Source: Roseiarcus sp963780825
GTDB lineage: Bacteria; Pseudomonadota; Alphaproteobacteria; Rhizobiales; Beijerinckiaceae
Assembly: GCA_963780825.1 (NCBI GenBank)
Contig: CAWADL010000024.1
Location: 372,001 to 436,000, forward strand
Length of the DNA stretch: 64,000 nucleotides
Direction: 5' to 3'
Each line of letters opens with the position of its first letter. Position 1 is the first letter of the stretch. Position numbers and translations under genes: made by a program. Positions 36,116 through 46,552 of the stretch are shown piece by piece. The notes under the pieces were generated by a model that was not told where the DNA came from, did no database searches, and saw only the letters and a list, made by a program, of their open reading frames with translations.

Positions 36116-37297
36116 TCACTGGGTAAGATGCGTCGTCTGAGCGACGGTCGCGCAACTCGTCCAATAGAACTGCGAGGCTTTGTAGGTCTGGCTCGGGACC
36201 AGAAAATCAGCGCCGTTGCCGTCGTCGACGCCAGCAAGGGTCTGGCCCCAAATGCCGCCGGGGACGCCGCACTGTCCGGCGTTGGTCGCGGTCAGCGCAA
36301 TATATCCCATACCGACATTGTAGTATAACTCAGAGATCGTATAGCTCGGCGTCGAGATCGTGACATAGTTGGACTGCGAGGAGGCGATGAGGGGCTGTCC
36401 CACTGTCACCGTCACTGTGACGTTCTCGGTCTTGTCGGCGAGATAGACGTGCGTGCCGGGGATCGCCGGATAGTAGACGCCGTCGATCGTGACATCGCCG
36501 ACCCAGGAGCCGATCGGATAGACGACCGCCAGGTACGAACCGCACATCTCGGCGCCGCACGTCCAGTGGTTGGCGCCGACGAAAACCGGGTTGACCGACG
36601 TCAGTTGCAGCGTATGCGTGCCGACCATCGTCGTCATGTCGAGGATCGCGTCCATGGCGAACAGATTGTTGACGACGCAATTGACGTTGATCTCGATCTG
36701 GGCGTCGCTCAGAAGGTCGTACCAACTTCCAGAAGGGGAAGCGCAGGTGAAGTAGGTGTCGCTGCCGTCGGCGCCGAGCACGTGCGGATCGCCGAGCACG
36801 TAGCCGCTGCCGGCGTATTGCCCCGCGCCCGAAGCGGCGGCGCTGCCGACCGTCGAGGTTGCGGTCGCGTTGGCGGTGATGGTGTTCGAACCGCCGAGGA
36901 CGCCGTTCATCAGCGTTACAGGCGCGCCCTGGTAGCTCACTGTCGTGGTCACGACGCCATTCGTGATTGTCGAGATCGCAGAGAAAGCCGTCTCGGCGCT
37001 CACTGCATTGGCAGGCGCGTTGGTGTTGAAGTAGTTGGCCGCAATCGTCTGAGCCGCGGAGGTCGAAATCTGATGGCCAGCGGCGATGGAGTTGACAACC
37101 GCGACATTGGCGGCGAGCGCCGCCGCATCAGCGGACGCTTGCACTATCTGCTTGGTCGAAACAACGTTCGCGTAGTCGACGGCGCCCGCTACGGCGACCA
37201 GCATCAGGGGAGCGGAAAGAGCGAATAAGGTCGCCACGTTTCCGCCGGACTGCCTGGCGAAGTGAGTGACAGGAGCGCCTTGATTGCTGCGCGTCAT
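36116..37297 (-). CDS. TadG-like membrane-anchored protein with C-terminal vWD-like domain, copy A
   Basis: About 393 residues, clear paralogue of copy B. N-terminus MTRSNQGAPVTHFARQSGGN then membrane helix (ATLFALSAPLMLVAVAGA), VDYANVVSTKQIVQASADAA, low-complexity helix region, and C-terminal vWD-like domain with GDPHVLGADG, YDLLSDAQIEINVNC and CGVPGGIWGQ...DDGNGADFLVP. Six C-terminal cysteines align with copy B, and both proteins end HLTQ. An in-frame start 26 codons upstream exists, but alignment with copy B supports this ATG. First gene of the tandem cassette array. Confidence 0.75.
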   Translation of the reverse strand: MTRSNQGAPVTHFARQSGGNVATLFALSAPLMLVAVAGAVDYANVVSTKQIVQASADAAALAANVAVVNSIAAGHQISTSAAQTIAANYFNTNAPANAVSAETAFSAISTITNGVVTTTVSYQGAPVTLMNGVLGGSNTITANATATSTVGSAAASGAGQYAGSGYVLGDPHVLGADGSDTYFTCASPSGSWYDLLSDAQIEINVNCVVNNLFAMDAILDMTTMVGTHTLQLTSVNPVFVGANHWTCGAEMCGSYLAVVYPIGSWVGDVTIDGVYYPAIPGTHVYLADKTENVTVTVTVGQPLIASSQSNYVTISTPSYTISELYYNVGMGYIALTATNAGQCGVPGGIWGQTLAGVDDGNGADFLVPSQTYKASQFYWTSCATVAQTTHLTQ

Positions 37298-37867
37298 TGA
37301 GCATACCAACTTGCGTGAGACGTTGTCTGATAGCGCCGACGTTGGGCCGACCGCGTTAGGCTGTGATGATCGCAATCACGAGAATTTTATTTGAAACATT
37401 CAAACGCCATGGCGTTGCCGCCGTACGCCGGTTGGGCGCGGGCGATCGGTGCGCGCGCGACACAAATAAGCGACTGCTCGATGAAACAACTATCCCGCGC
37501 CTGACCTTGGAGAGATTGCGTCTCATGAATCGTATTGAGCGAAATGCAGTTGCAAAACAAAAAATATCGAAGACGCGAGTGCGCAATTATAGTGCTCGAC
37601 GGGCACGTGGATTTTAGTGATTGCAGCGTCACGTCGTGAGTGCGCGTTCCGGCACGCCGCGGACCCTACGTCAATCTGAGGTCAAACATTGTATCAGTGG
37701 GAAGCTGCGGATTCCGGCAGAGCGGCTGACGATCAATTAACCAAACTACGAAGCCGCGTTTTTTCTCGCCGTCGCAGCGGCTCTATCCGGCAAATCCTCG
37801 ATCTCACACTGGATGGCTTCGCTTCGCTCGCAATGACGGTTCCCCGTCAGGCGCAAAACGCTCGGCT
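37298..37867. other. Gene-free, AT-rich region upstream of the cassette array
   Basis: Upstream of copy A on the minus strand. Low in GC for this genome in its left half, with a perfect inverted repeat GTGAT-GATCGCA-ATCAC near 37361. It probably holds the cassette promoter. Short open frames on either strand show no codon-usage or similarity support and are not reported as genes. Confidence 0.45.
37810..37839. repeat. Half of a family C palindrome
   Basis: CTGGATGGCTTCGCTTCGCT then CGCAATGACGG. Only the right arm is recognisable. Confidence 0.65.
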
Positions 37868-38134
37868 GGAACTCCCTCTCCCCGCGTGCTCCACGACGTA
37901 GCTCTCCGCATCAGGACAACAGCGGGGAGAGGGTCGGGGTGAGGGGCGAGCCGCTTGGACGTACGCTCCCCTCGCAGCGCGGGACTCCAACTAGAATCAA
38001 ACGCTACTCTGACACCATGGCGCCCGCTGGTTGGAGGCCTGCGTCGAAGCGGCTCGCCCCTCACCCCAACCCTCTCCCCGCTGTTGCGTTGATGGGGCGC
38101 GCTGCGTCGTGAGACACGCGGGGAGAGGGAGTCC
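37868..38134. repeat. Long inverted repeat, family G
   Basis: Four-part palindrome. Outer arms GGAACTCCCTCTCCCCGCG / CGCGGGGAGAGGGAGTCC and inner arms CAGCGGGGAGAGGGTCGGGG...GAGCCGCTT / AAGCGGCTCGCC...CCTCTCCCCGCTG. Related G-rich elements (CTCACCCCAACCCTCTCCCC) are common between genes in Hyphomicrobiales. Lies downstream of gcdH. Confidence 0.85.
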
Positions 38135-38145
38135 GCGTGCTGACC

Positions 38146-39319
<1,174 letters not shown>

Positions 39320-39330
39320 TTGACCGCCTC

Positions 39331-40251
39331 TCAGTTCGCGCGCGCGGCGACGAACCGCGCCGCCTCGCGCAAGATTTCGCCTTCGCCGCGCAACCCGGCC
39401 TCATCGAGCGCGGCCAGCGCCTCCGTGACGAAGCGATCGCGCAGCGACTTGGCGCCGCTAAGCCCGTGGATCGAGACGAAGGTGCCCTTGTTGCGGTCGG
39501 CGTCCTTGCCGGCCCGCTTGCCGAGTTGCTCGGAGGTGCTTTCCGCATCGAGGATGTCGTCGGCGACCTGGAACGCCGCGCCGAGCGCCACGCCGTAGCT
39601 ATTCAAGGCGGCGCGCCGCGCCGCGCTCGCGCCTGCGACGATGGCGCCGGCCTCGACGGAGAAGCGCAGCAGCGCGCCCGTCTTCATCGCCTGCAGCTTG
39701 CGGATCGCAGCGTCATCGAGCGGCGTCGCCGCGGTTTCCGCCTCGATGTCGAGCATCTGGCCGCCCGCCATGCCGCCAATCCCGCTCGCGCGCGCCAGGC
39801 CGAGGCATAGCTCGGCGCGAACGACGGCGTCGGCGTGTGTGGCGGGATCGGCGATAATGTCGAAGGCGATCGTCAGCAGGCTGTCGCCGACCAGGATGGC
39901 GGTCGCCTCGTCGTACGCCTTGTGCGTGGTGGGCCGGCCTCGCCGCAAGTCGTCGTTGTCCATCGCCGGCAAATCGTCGTGCACCAGGGAATAGCAATGG
40001 ACGCACTCGACAGCACAGCCCGCCCGCAACGGCGGCGCCCCGCTCGCGCCCAGCGCCCGCGCGGTTTCGATCGTGAGGAATGGCCGCAGCCGCTTGCCGC
40101 CGCCGAGCGCGCCATAGCGCATCGCCGCCAAAAGCCGGGCCGGCCGCGCAATTTCTCCCGGCGCCACGTGCTCGCCGAGAATCGATTCAAGCTCAGCTTC
40201 GACCGCCTCGGCGGATTCAGCCAGCCGCGCCGCGAAGTCCCCTGCGCTCAT
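39331..40251 (-). CDS. ispA: Short-chain polyprenyl (farnesyl/geranyl) diphosphate synthase
   Basis: Class I prenyltransferase making farnesyl diphosphate, the precursor for quinones and hopanoids. First Asp-rich motif DDLPAMDNDD at 92-101, second FQVADDILDAE, and GALGGGKRLRPFLT near residue 50. About 306 residues. ATGA overlap with hslO upstream indicates co-translation. Confidence 0.93.
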   Translation of the reverse strand: MSAGDFAARLAESAEAVEAELESILGEHVAPGEIARPARLLAAMRYGALGGGKRLRPFLTIETARALGASGAPPLRAGCAVECVHCYSLVHDDLPAMDNDDLRRGRPTTHKAYDEATAILVGDSLLTIAFDIIADPATHADAVVRAELCLGLARASGIGGMAGGQMLDIEAETAATPLDDAAIRKLQAMKTGALLRFSVEAGAIVAGASAARRAALNSYGVALGAAFQVADDILDAESTSEQLGKRAGKDADRNKGTFVSIHGLSGAKSLRDRFVTEALAALDEAGLRGEGEILREAARFVAARAN

Positions 40252-41210
40252 TTTGCGTAGTCCTGCGGGTCGAACACGCGTTTGATCGAGCAGAATTCGC
40301 AGGTGACACCAATCATACCATCGTCGCCGATCATCGCCTGCCGTTCGCTCGCCGAAAAGCTCTGTAGCATGGCGTCAATTCGGTCGGCCGAGCAGCGGCA
40401 CGCGTCGGCGAGCGGCGTCGGCGGGAACACACGCACGCCGCGCTCGTGAAACAGCCGATAAAGCAGGCGTTCACTCGAGAGCGTCGGATCGAGCAATTCG
40501 TGATCTTCGGTGGTGGCCGCCAGCGACTTGGCCTCGGTCCACGCGTCGTCCTCGGGCACGCTGGGGATCTCATGACCCGGCGGCGCGTCGCCCGGATCGA
40601 AGTCGGCGCGTCGCCGCCGATCCTCGGATTCCGGGAGAAACTGCGCGATGAGCCCGCCGGCGCGCCAGCTTGGGCCTTCGCTCGTCAGGGTCTCGCCAAC
40701 CGAGACGCGCACCAGGCTCGGAATCTGTTCGGAACGATCGAAATAGTTGCTGGCCGCGCTTTGCAGCCCTTTGCCGTCAAGCTCCACGACGCCCTGATAG
40801 CGCGAGGAAAGCCCGTCCGGCTCGATGGTGAAGGCGAGATAGCCCTTGCCGAGCAGATCGCCGCCCGTGGCGAGGCGCGCCGCCAAGGCTTTTTCGTCGA
40901 AGCGCGCCAAGGCGCGAAGATTGGAGGGAGCGTCGAAGTCGACCAGCAACATGCTGACCGGCCCGTCGCTTTGCGTCTGCAATTGGAACCGGCCCTGCTG
41001 TTTCAGCGACGACCCCAGCAACACGGCGATCGCCGCAGCCTCCGCCGCGAGCCGCGCTACCGGGGCGGGATAGTTGTGCCGCTTGAGGATCGCGTCGAGG
41101 CTCGCGCCGAGGCGCGCCACCCGCCCGCGAGTGAACAAGCCCTCAACTGTGTAAGGCGTGACGATGTCGTCGCGCGCGACGTCGGAGACCGTGCGGGTAG
41201 CCACATTCAT
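40248..41210 (-). CDS. hslO: Redox-regulated chaperone Hsp33
   Basis: Cytosolic holdase chaperone activated by oxidation. The C-terminal zinc centre is CRCSADRID (CxC) and CEFCSIKRVFD (CxxC), as in Hsp33. The start overlaps the end of argF as ATGA; a longer upstream frame exists but is not needed. About 320 residues, normal length. Position after argF is conserved in Hyphomicrobiales. Confidence 0.93.
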   Translation of the reverse strand: MNVATRTVSDVARDDIVTPYTVEGLFTRGRVARLGASLDAILKRHNYPAPVARLAAEAAAIAVLLGSSLKQQGRFQLQTQSDGPVSMLLVDFDAPSNLRALARFDEKALAARLATGGDLLGKGYLAFTIEPDGLSSRYQGVVELDGKGLQSAASNYFDRSEQIPSLVRVSVGETLTSEGPSWRAGGLIAQFLPESEDRRRRADFDPGDAPPGHEIPSVPEDDAWTEAKSLAATTEDHELLDPTLSSERLLYRLFHERGVRVFPPTPLADACRCSADRIDAMLQSFSASERQAMIGDDGMIGVTCEFCSIKRVFDPQDYAK

Positions 41211-42151
41211 CCGGGAGTCGCTCCCAGGCACCAGGCGAGAATCCCCTTTTGCGCGTGCAACCGGTTTTCCGCCTCGTCGAACACCACCGAATTCGGCCCG
41301 TCGATCACCTCATCCGTCACCTCCTCGCCGCGATGAGCGGGCAGGCAGTGCATGAAAACTGCGTCTTTCTCGGCGTGACGCATCAACTTGGCGTCAACCC
41401 TGTAGGGCGCGAGCAGATTGTGCCGTCGGCCGGCGTCTTCATCGCCCATGGAAACCCAGCAGTCCGAAATGACCGCCGCCGCGTCCGTCGCCGCACGCTC
41501 CGGATCCTCGCTGACGACGAGGCGCGCCCCGGCCGCCCGTGCGCGGGCGATGCGCGAGGCCGGTGGTTGAAGTTCGGCGGGGCACGCCACTTCGATATCA
41601 AACTCGAAACGCGCCGAAGCGTCGATCCACGACGAGAGCACGTTATTGTAGTCGCCGCTCCAGGCGATCTTGCGTCCGCGGATCGGTCCCCGGTGTTCCT
41701 CGAAAGTGAGAATGTCGGCCATCACCTGACAAGGATGCGATTGTTTGGTCAGGCCGTTTATCACGGGCACGGTCGCATAGGCGGCCAGTTCGTCCAGATC
41801 GCGCGGATCGAGGATGCGCACCATGATGGCGTCGACGTAGCGCGAGAGCACGCGTGCGGTGTCGGCGAGCGTCTCACCGCGCCCGAGCTGCATCTCGGCG
41901 CCGGTCAGCATGATCGTCTCGCCGCCGAGTTCGCGCATGCCGACGTCGAACGAGACCCGGGTGCGGGTGGAGGGTCGCTCGAAAATCATCGCCAGCGTCT
42001 TACCCTCGAGCGGCCGGGGCATGTCGCGTCGATCCTGCCGGCGCGCCGCTTTTATCTCGGCCGACGTCGTGAGGATGCCGCGAAGCGTCTCCGACGGATG
42101 GTCCAGCAGATCGAGGAAGTGTCGGGGCTTCGACTTGAGAGGCGCGTTCAT
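41207..42151 (-). CDS. argF: Ornithine carbamoyltransferase
   Basis: Catalyses carbamoyl phosphate + ornithine to citrulline, sixth step of arginine synthesis. Carbamoyl-phosphate motif STRTR at 61-65 (FERPSTRTRVSFDVGM), HPCQVMADILTFEEH, and HCLPAHRGEEV near the end binding ornithine. 314 residues. ATGA overlaps on both sides (with argD and hslO). Confidence 0.96.
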   Translation of the reverse strand: MNAPLKSKPRHFLDLLDHPSETLRGILTTSAEIKAARRQDRRDMPRPLEGKTLAMIFERPSTRTRVSFDVGMRELGGETIMLTGAEMQLGRGETLADTARVLSRYVDAIMVRILDPRDLDELAAYATVPVINGLTKQSHPCQVMADILTFEEHRGPIRGRKIAWSGDYNNVLSSWIDASARFEFDIEVACPAELQPPASRIARARAAGARLVVSEDPERAATDAAAVISDCWVSMGDEDAGRRHNLLAPYRVDAKLMRHAEKDAVFMHCLPAHRGEEVTDEVIDGPNSVVFDEAENRLHAQKGILAWCLGATPG

Positions 42152-43347
42152 GCCGCCGCCTTCGCCGAGTCCCCGGCTTTTTCCGCCTCCACGCAGGCCG
42201 CATCCAATCGCTGCAACGCCTCGTCGAGTTCCGAGTCCGAAATAGTGAGCGGCGGCAGCAGCCGCAGGGTGCTGTCGCCGGCCGGGATCGAAAGCATCTT
42301 CTGCCCGCGGACGAACCCTGCGAAATCGCCTGGGGGGATGCGAGTTTTCAGGCCGATGAGCAGCCCCTCGCCGCGAACTTCCTGGATGATGCGGGGGTGC
42401 GAGTCAGCAAGCGCCGCAAGCTTTTGTTTGGCGAGAAGCCCGAGCCGCGCGACATTCTCCAGGAAACCGGGCGCGAGGACGACGTCGAGCACCGCGTTGG
42501 CGATCGACATCGCCAGCGGATTGCCGCCGAACGTCGTGCCGTGCACACCGGCTGTAAGCCCGCGCGCGGCGTCCGCCGTCGCAAGGCAGGCGGCGACAGG
42601 AAACCCGCCGCCAAGGCCCTTGGCGGAGGTCAATATGTCCGGCGTCACGCCGACATTCTCATAGGCGAACAGTTTGCCTGTCCGCCCGACCCCGGTCTGC
42701 ACCTCGTCGAAGATCAGCAACAAGCCCTTGCGGTCGCAGATCTCGCGCAAAGCCCGCAGGAACGCCGGCGGCACGACGCGCACGCCGCCTTCGCCCTGGA
42801 TCGGCTCGATCATGATCGCGGCCGTCTCCGGCGTAACCGCGGCCTCGACCGCCGCCGCATCGGTGATCGGGATCTGGTCGAAGCCGTCGACCTTAGGGCC
42901 GAACCCCTCCAGATATTTGGCCTGACCGCCCGCCGCGATCGTCGCCAAAGTGCGGCCGTGGAAGGCGCCCTCGAAGGTCAGGATGCGGTAGCGCTCGCCA
43001 TGGCCGTCCACGTAATGGCGCCGCCGGGCCATCTTGATCGCCGCCTCGTTGGCCTCGGCCCCGGAATTGGTGAAGAACACCAGATCTGCGAAGGTCGCGT
43101 CGGTAAGGCGCTTGGCGAGCCGTTCGCCCTCGGGCATCTGAAACAGGTTCGACGTGTGCCAGAGCTTGCCGCCCTGTTGGGCCAGGGTCTCGACGAGATG
43201 CGGGTGCGAATGGCCGAGCGAAACCACGGCGATCCCCGCGCCGAAGTCGAGGTAGCGCTCTCCGTCGACGGTCGTCAGCCAGCAGCCGTCGCCACGCTCG
43301 AAGGTGAGATCGACACGGGCGTAAGTCGGCACGATAGCGGAAGACAA
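42148..43347 (-). CDS. argD: Acetylornithine aminotransferase
   Basis: PLP enzyme of arginine synthesis (and possibly succinyldiaminopimelate aminotransferase in lysine synthesis). PLP lysine region SAKGLGGGFPVAACLA; DEVQTGVGRTGKLFA; GGNPLAMSIANAV. The best start is a TTG preceded by CGAGGAGTTGAGCCC, giving MSSAIVPTYARVDLTFERG, which matches family N-termini; a longer open frame upstream reads into the leader hairpin and is rejected. First gene of the operon. Confidence 0.93.
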   Translation of the reverse strand: MSSAIVPTYARVDLTFERGDGCWLTTVDGERYLDFGAGIAVVSLGHSHPHLVETLAQQGGKLWHTSNLFQMPEGERLAKRLTDATFADLVFFTNSGAEANEAAIKMARRRHYVDGHGERYRILTFEGAFHGRTLATIAAGGQAKYLEGFGPKVDGFDQIPITDAAAVEAAVTPETAAIMIEPIQGEGGVRVVPPAFLRALREICDRKGLLLIFDEVQTGVGRTGKLFAYENVGVTPDILTSAKGLGGGFPVAACLATADAARGLTAGVHGTTFGGNPLAMSIANAVLDVVLAPGFLENVARLGLLAKQKLAALADSHPRIIQEVRGEGLLIGLKTRIPPGDFAGFVRGQKMLSIPAGDSTLRLLPPLTISDSELDEALQRLDAACVEAEKAGDSAKAAA

Positions 43348-43400
43348 GGGCTCAACTCCTCGGCTTGTCGAGGGCGCCCGGGTCTCGGGACCCCGCAAAA

Positions 43401-43427
43401 CAAAAAACGCCGCCCCTCAGGGACGGC
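43401..43427 (-). terminator. Terminator-like hairpin in the argD leader (possible attenuator)
   Basis: Read on the minus strand: GCCGTCCC-TGA-GGGGCGGC stem then a run of T (CGTTTTTTGTTTT), about 60 bases before argD. There is no upstream minus-strand gene nearby to terminate, so the hairpin belongs to argD's own leader. A competing upstream helix CCGCTCAG/CTGAG...CGG can be drawn, which would break the terminator. Attenuation is inference. Confidence 0.6.
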
Positions 43428-43629
43428 CGCTGAGCGGGTGATATAGTAAAAGCGCGCGGCGCGGTCAAATCGTGGTGCTGGGACCCTGCTGGGACCGCGG
43501 GCGTCCCGTCCGCTCTTACGTCCCCAACCCAAAGAAGCGCGCGGTCCCAGGGGCGGCGCTCGGGTCCAGGCGCATCTCGCAATTTCCTGCATTGCCTCGC
43601 GGTCCCTACGCGGCTAGGCCGGCCGGCGC

Positions 43630-45096
43630 ATGGCTCCCGTCCGCATTCTGCTAGCGCTTTTCGTCGCCGCGACACTCGCCCGCCTCGTCCTGATATTTGC
43701 GACCGGGTTCTGCGACGATGAGGCGTACGTCGTCGTCATCTCGCGGGCGCCCGCGCTTTCCTACTTTGATCATCCGCCGCTGCATCAATGGATCCTGACC
43801 GGCTGGACGGCTTTGGTCGGCGAGGGGCGCATCGGCCGACTGCCGTTCTTCGTCTGCAGCCTGGTCACGAGCTTTGCGCTGTTTGGCCTCGCGCGACGGC
43901 TGTTCTCAAGGGATGCGGCCTGGTGGACGTTGCTGGCCTTTAGTGCGAGCGCGTATTTCCTTTTGTATCCCGACGGCTACATCATGCCGGACCTGCCGCT
44001 GCTGATGTTTCTGGCCTTGGGAGTCTGGGCCGTCGCGGAGATCTTGTTTGGTCCGCCCGGACGGGAAACACCGCTATGGCTGATCGCCGGCCTGGCGCTG
44101 GGCCTGGCCGGGCTTTCCAAATATTCGGCGATTTTCGCTCCACTCGGGCTCCTCGGGTTTTTTCTGACCTCGCCGGGCGGGCGGCGTTGGCTCAAGGATC
44201 CCCGCCCCTACCTCGCCGCCGCGATCGCGGTTGCCTGCATCACTCCGGCGATTATCTGGAACGCCGAGAACGGCTGGGTGTCGCTCGCTTTCCAGTCCGG
44301 CCGTGCGGCGCGGGTCGTCACCGTTGGCCCGAAAGCGATCGGCGAGATCTTTGCGGGACTAGGCGCGCAAATCGCCGCGATGTCCCCCTGGATGTTGCTG
44401 CCGCTCCTCGCCGGGCTCGGCAGCGCCGTTCGGCGCGGCGCCGGGCAGCAGCAACGGTTCCTGTTGTGGCTCGCCGCCCCGCCACTCATCTTCTTCGCTT
44501 TGATCCCCTTGCTCGGCGAGCGCGCTATTTCGCACTGGTTCAACAGCGGTTGGCTGTTCGCCTTCCCGCTCGCGGGGCGGTGGCTCGCCGAGCGAACACC
44601 GCGCTTTCTCAAGCGATTTCTCGCCATCTCGGCGTCGCTGGCGGCCTTCATCGTCGTCGGCTATCTCGCCGCGCTGCTGCTTGGTCCGTTCGACCTGAAG
44701 GGGGTGCGCGATCCGACGCGCGGCATGTACGACTGGCCGGCTGACGGTCTTCGTAAGGCCTATCAGCAGGCAGGGGCGAAGTTCGTGCTCATCGAGAATT
44801 GGCGTTTGGGGGGGCGGGTTGGCGTCGGGTTAGGTCCGTCGGTCCCCATCTGCGCGATGGGAGGCGATCCCCGAGGCTTCGCCTTCGCCTGTGACGCGCG
44901 GAAGCATCTCGGCGAGGACGCGCTTGTTGTCCGGGCGCAAGACAACGGGCGCGCCGCAGACGAAGCCACCTACTTTCAAAGTGTCGAGCCGATGGGCGAA
45001 GCGGAGATCGGCCGAAAAGGACATCGTGAGCGGGTTTTGACCTTAGAGGCCGGGCGACGGCTACTGACGCCGCCGCCATTGCCTTACGGGCCGTGA
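43630..45096 (+). CDS. GT39-type membrane glycosyltransferase 1
   Basis: About 488 residues, roughly a dozen membrane helices and a C-terminal soluble tail. The ArnT/GT39-type acidic motif lies in the first loop (FCDDEAYVVVISRAPAL, then YFDHPPLHQWI). These enzymes transfer a sugar from a polyprenyl-phosphate donor to lipid A, protein or polymer. Start MAPVRILLALFVAATLA. It precedes a convergent O-antigen-ligase-like gene, with a family B palindrome between. Confidence 0.87.
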   Translation: MAPVRILLALFVAATLARLVLIFATGFCDDEAYVVVISRAPALSYFDHPPLHQWILTGWTALVGEGRIGRLPFFVCSLVTSFALFGLARRLFSRDAAWWTLLAFSASAYFLLYPDGYIMPDLPLLMFLALGVWAVAEILFGPPGRETPLWLIAGLALGLAGLSKYSAIFAPLGLLGFFLTSPGGRRWLKDPRPYLAAAIAVACITPAIIWNAENGWVSLAFQSGRAARVVTVGPKAIGEIFAGLGAQIAAMSPWMLLPLLAGLGSAVRRGAGQQQRFLLWLAAPPLIFFALIPLLGERAISHWFNSGWLFAFPLAGRWLAERTPRFLKRFLAISASLAAFIVVGYLAALLLGPFDLKGVRDPTRGMYDWPADGLRKAYQQAGAKFVLIENWRLGGRVGVGLGPSVPICAMGGDPRGFAFACDARKHLGEDALVVRAQDNGRAADEATYFQSVEPMGEAEIGRKGHRERVLTLEAGRRLLTPPPLPYGP

Positions 45097-45104
45097 GGCG
45101 GATT

Positions 45105-45200
45105 GTAGCCGCGATCTCCAGATCGCGGTCGCTCCGTGATCGGCTCTCTCTCGGCAAGGCGCGATCTCGCGAAGACCGCGGTCTGGAGACCGCGGCTACA
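45105..45200. repeat. Palindromic element, family B
   Basis: GTAGCCGCGATCTCCAGATC and GACCGCGGTCTGGAGACCGC arms. Convergent junction. Confidence 0.88.
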
Positions 45201-45212
45201 GGCCGGGCGGCG

Positions 45213-46437
45213 CTAGAACAGCGCCAGGTGCGTAGCCGATGGCCTGGTCGTGCGGTACTGGCTTCGCGCGGCGACGTCGGCGGAGAGGATCGCCACGCCC
45301 AGCGAGACGGTCCAAAGCATGTCGCCGAAATTCTCCGCCAGCGTCGCCAGCGTCAAATTGCAAGCCAACGCGGCGGCGAGATAGGGCCCAAGCCTTGGTG
45401 GCGCGTCGGCGATGCGACGAAAGCCGACCCAGATCCCGGCCGCCGCGAGCAACGCGCCGACGATACCCAGTTCGAACCAGATCGCGAACAATTGTCCGCG
45501 CGGTGTTGTCGGCGGGAATATTCCGGCCGCGAGCCCGCGCGTCAGCGCCTCGAAGCCGTGGCCGGTGATCAGCAGCAGCTTTTCGTGAATGACCATCGCA
45601 TAACCACGCGCGAGGGTCGGGAACGGCGGATCGAGCGCGGAGAGGCCGGAATGCATGACAAGGCGGCTGAGCTCGGCGGCCGCGATCACCGCCAGCGGCC
45701 CCAGCGCCATGAACGCCGCGACGCCCCAGGCGAGATCCCGCGTCGTTCGCTCGAGATCCGACACCGCGAAGGATAGCGCGGCGAAGCCGACCAGCAGCGC
45801 CACCACCATCGGCGTCGAGCCCGCGGCATAGGCGTAGATGAACGCTATGATCAGCAGCAGGCGCGCCCATCCGCTGCGGCCGCGCGCGGCGAGCCCCCCC
45901 ATCGCCGGATAGAGGGTCGTCACCAACACAACGGCGCCATCCGTGACGCGTTGCGGGCGCAATCCCCGCCCCGTATCGGCCCGCCACGAAGGCCGCGAAG
46001 ATCGCAACCATGCCGATGACCAGGCCGATCGGGAACAGATAGAGGTCGGTGGCGCGCGCATGTCCGCGCGTCGTCGTCAGGGCGAGGAAAATCGAAACGA
46101 ACCAGAGCGACATCTTCAGGATGTGCTGTCCGGCGGGGATCGGGAACGGCGTCCAAAGCACCGAAACGCCGGCCCAGGCGATCAGGGCGAGGCTGAAGCC
46201 TACCAGCGGCTGCGAAAACGCCCGGTTCATCCGCCGCCACATGCCCTCGGGCGGATCGAGGATCGCCGCCAGCACGAAGGAGACGATCGCGACGGGATAC
46301 AGCACGAAGACGGCAAGCTCGTAGAGCACCGCGCCCGTGGGAATCCCCAGCGCGAGCATTACATAGCCGAACCGCGACAGGAACTGCGCGGCGTCGGCGG
46401 CTTCATCGTTACGGGCTTGATTTGTGGCCCAAGTCAT
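45213..46437 (-). CDS. O-antigen ligase-like multi-pass membrane protein; frameshifted
   Basis: About 408 residues with ten or more membrane helices. The segment VSVLWTPFPIPAGQHILK and the large periplasmic-loop-like piece HEKLLLITGHGFEAL, NFGDMLWT look like Wzy/WaaL polymerase/ligases, though I see no diagnostic histidine motif with certainty. A break near 45945 (GCGCCCGCAACG) is repaired by deleting one C. Its neighbours are glycosyltransferases, fitting surface polysaccharide assembly. Confidence 0.68.
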
Positions 46438-46552
46438 GGGTCTAACGCTTTCGATCGGCTCTATAGCCCGGGCGCTCCGTCCAGGCTGTGGACTCCGCGC
46501 AACACCGGCTTGCCAAATCGGCGACAGGTCGCTTTCCGCCGCTGAAGAGGAC

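Noticed and set aside
37363..37632. Short open frames in the AT-rich region upstream of the cassette
   Set aside because: Both strands are open over about 85 codons, with no ribosome binding site and no plausible protein features.
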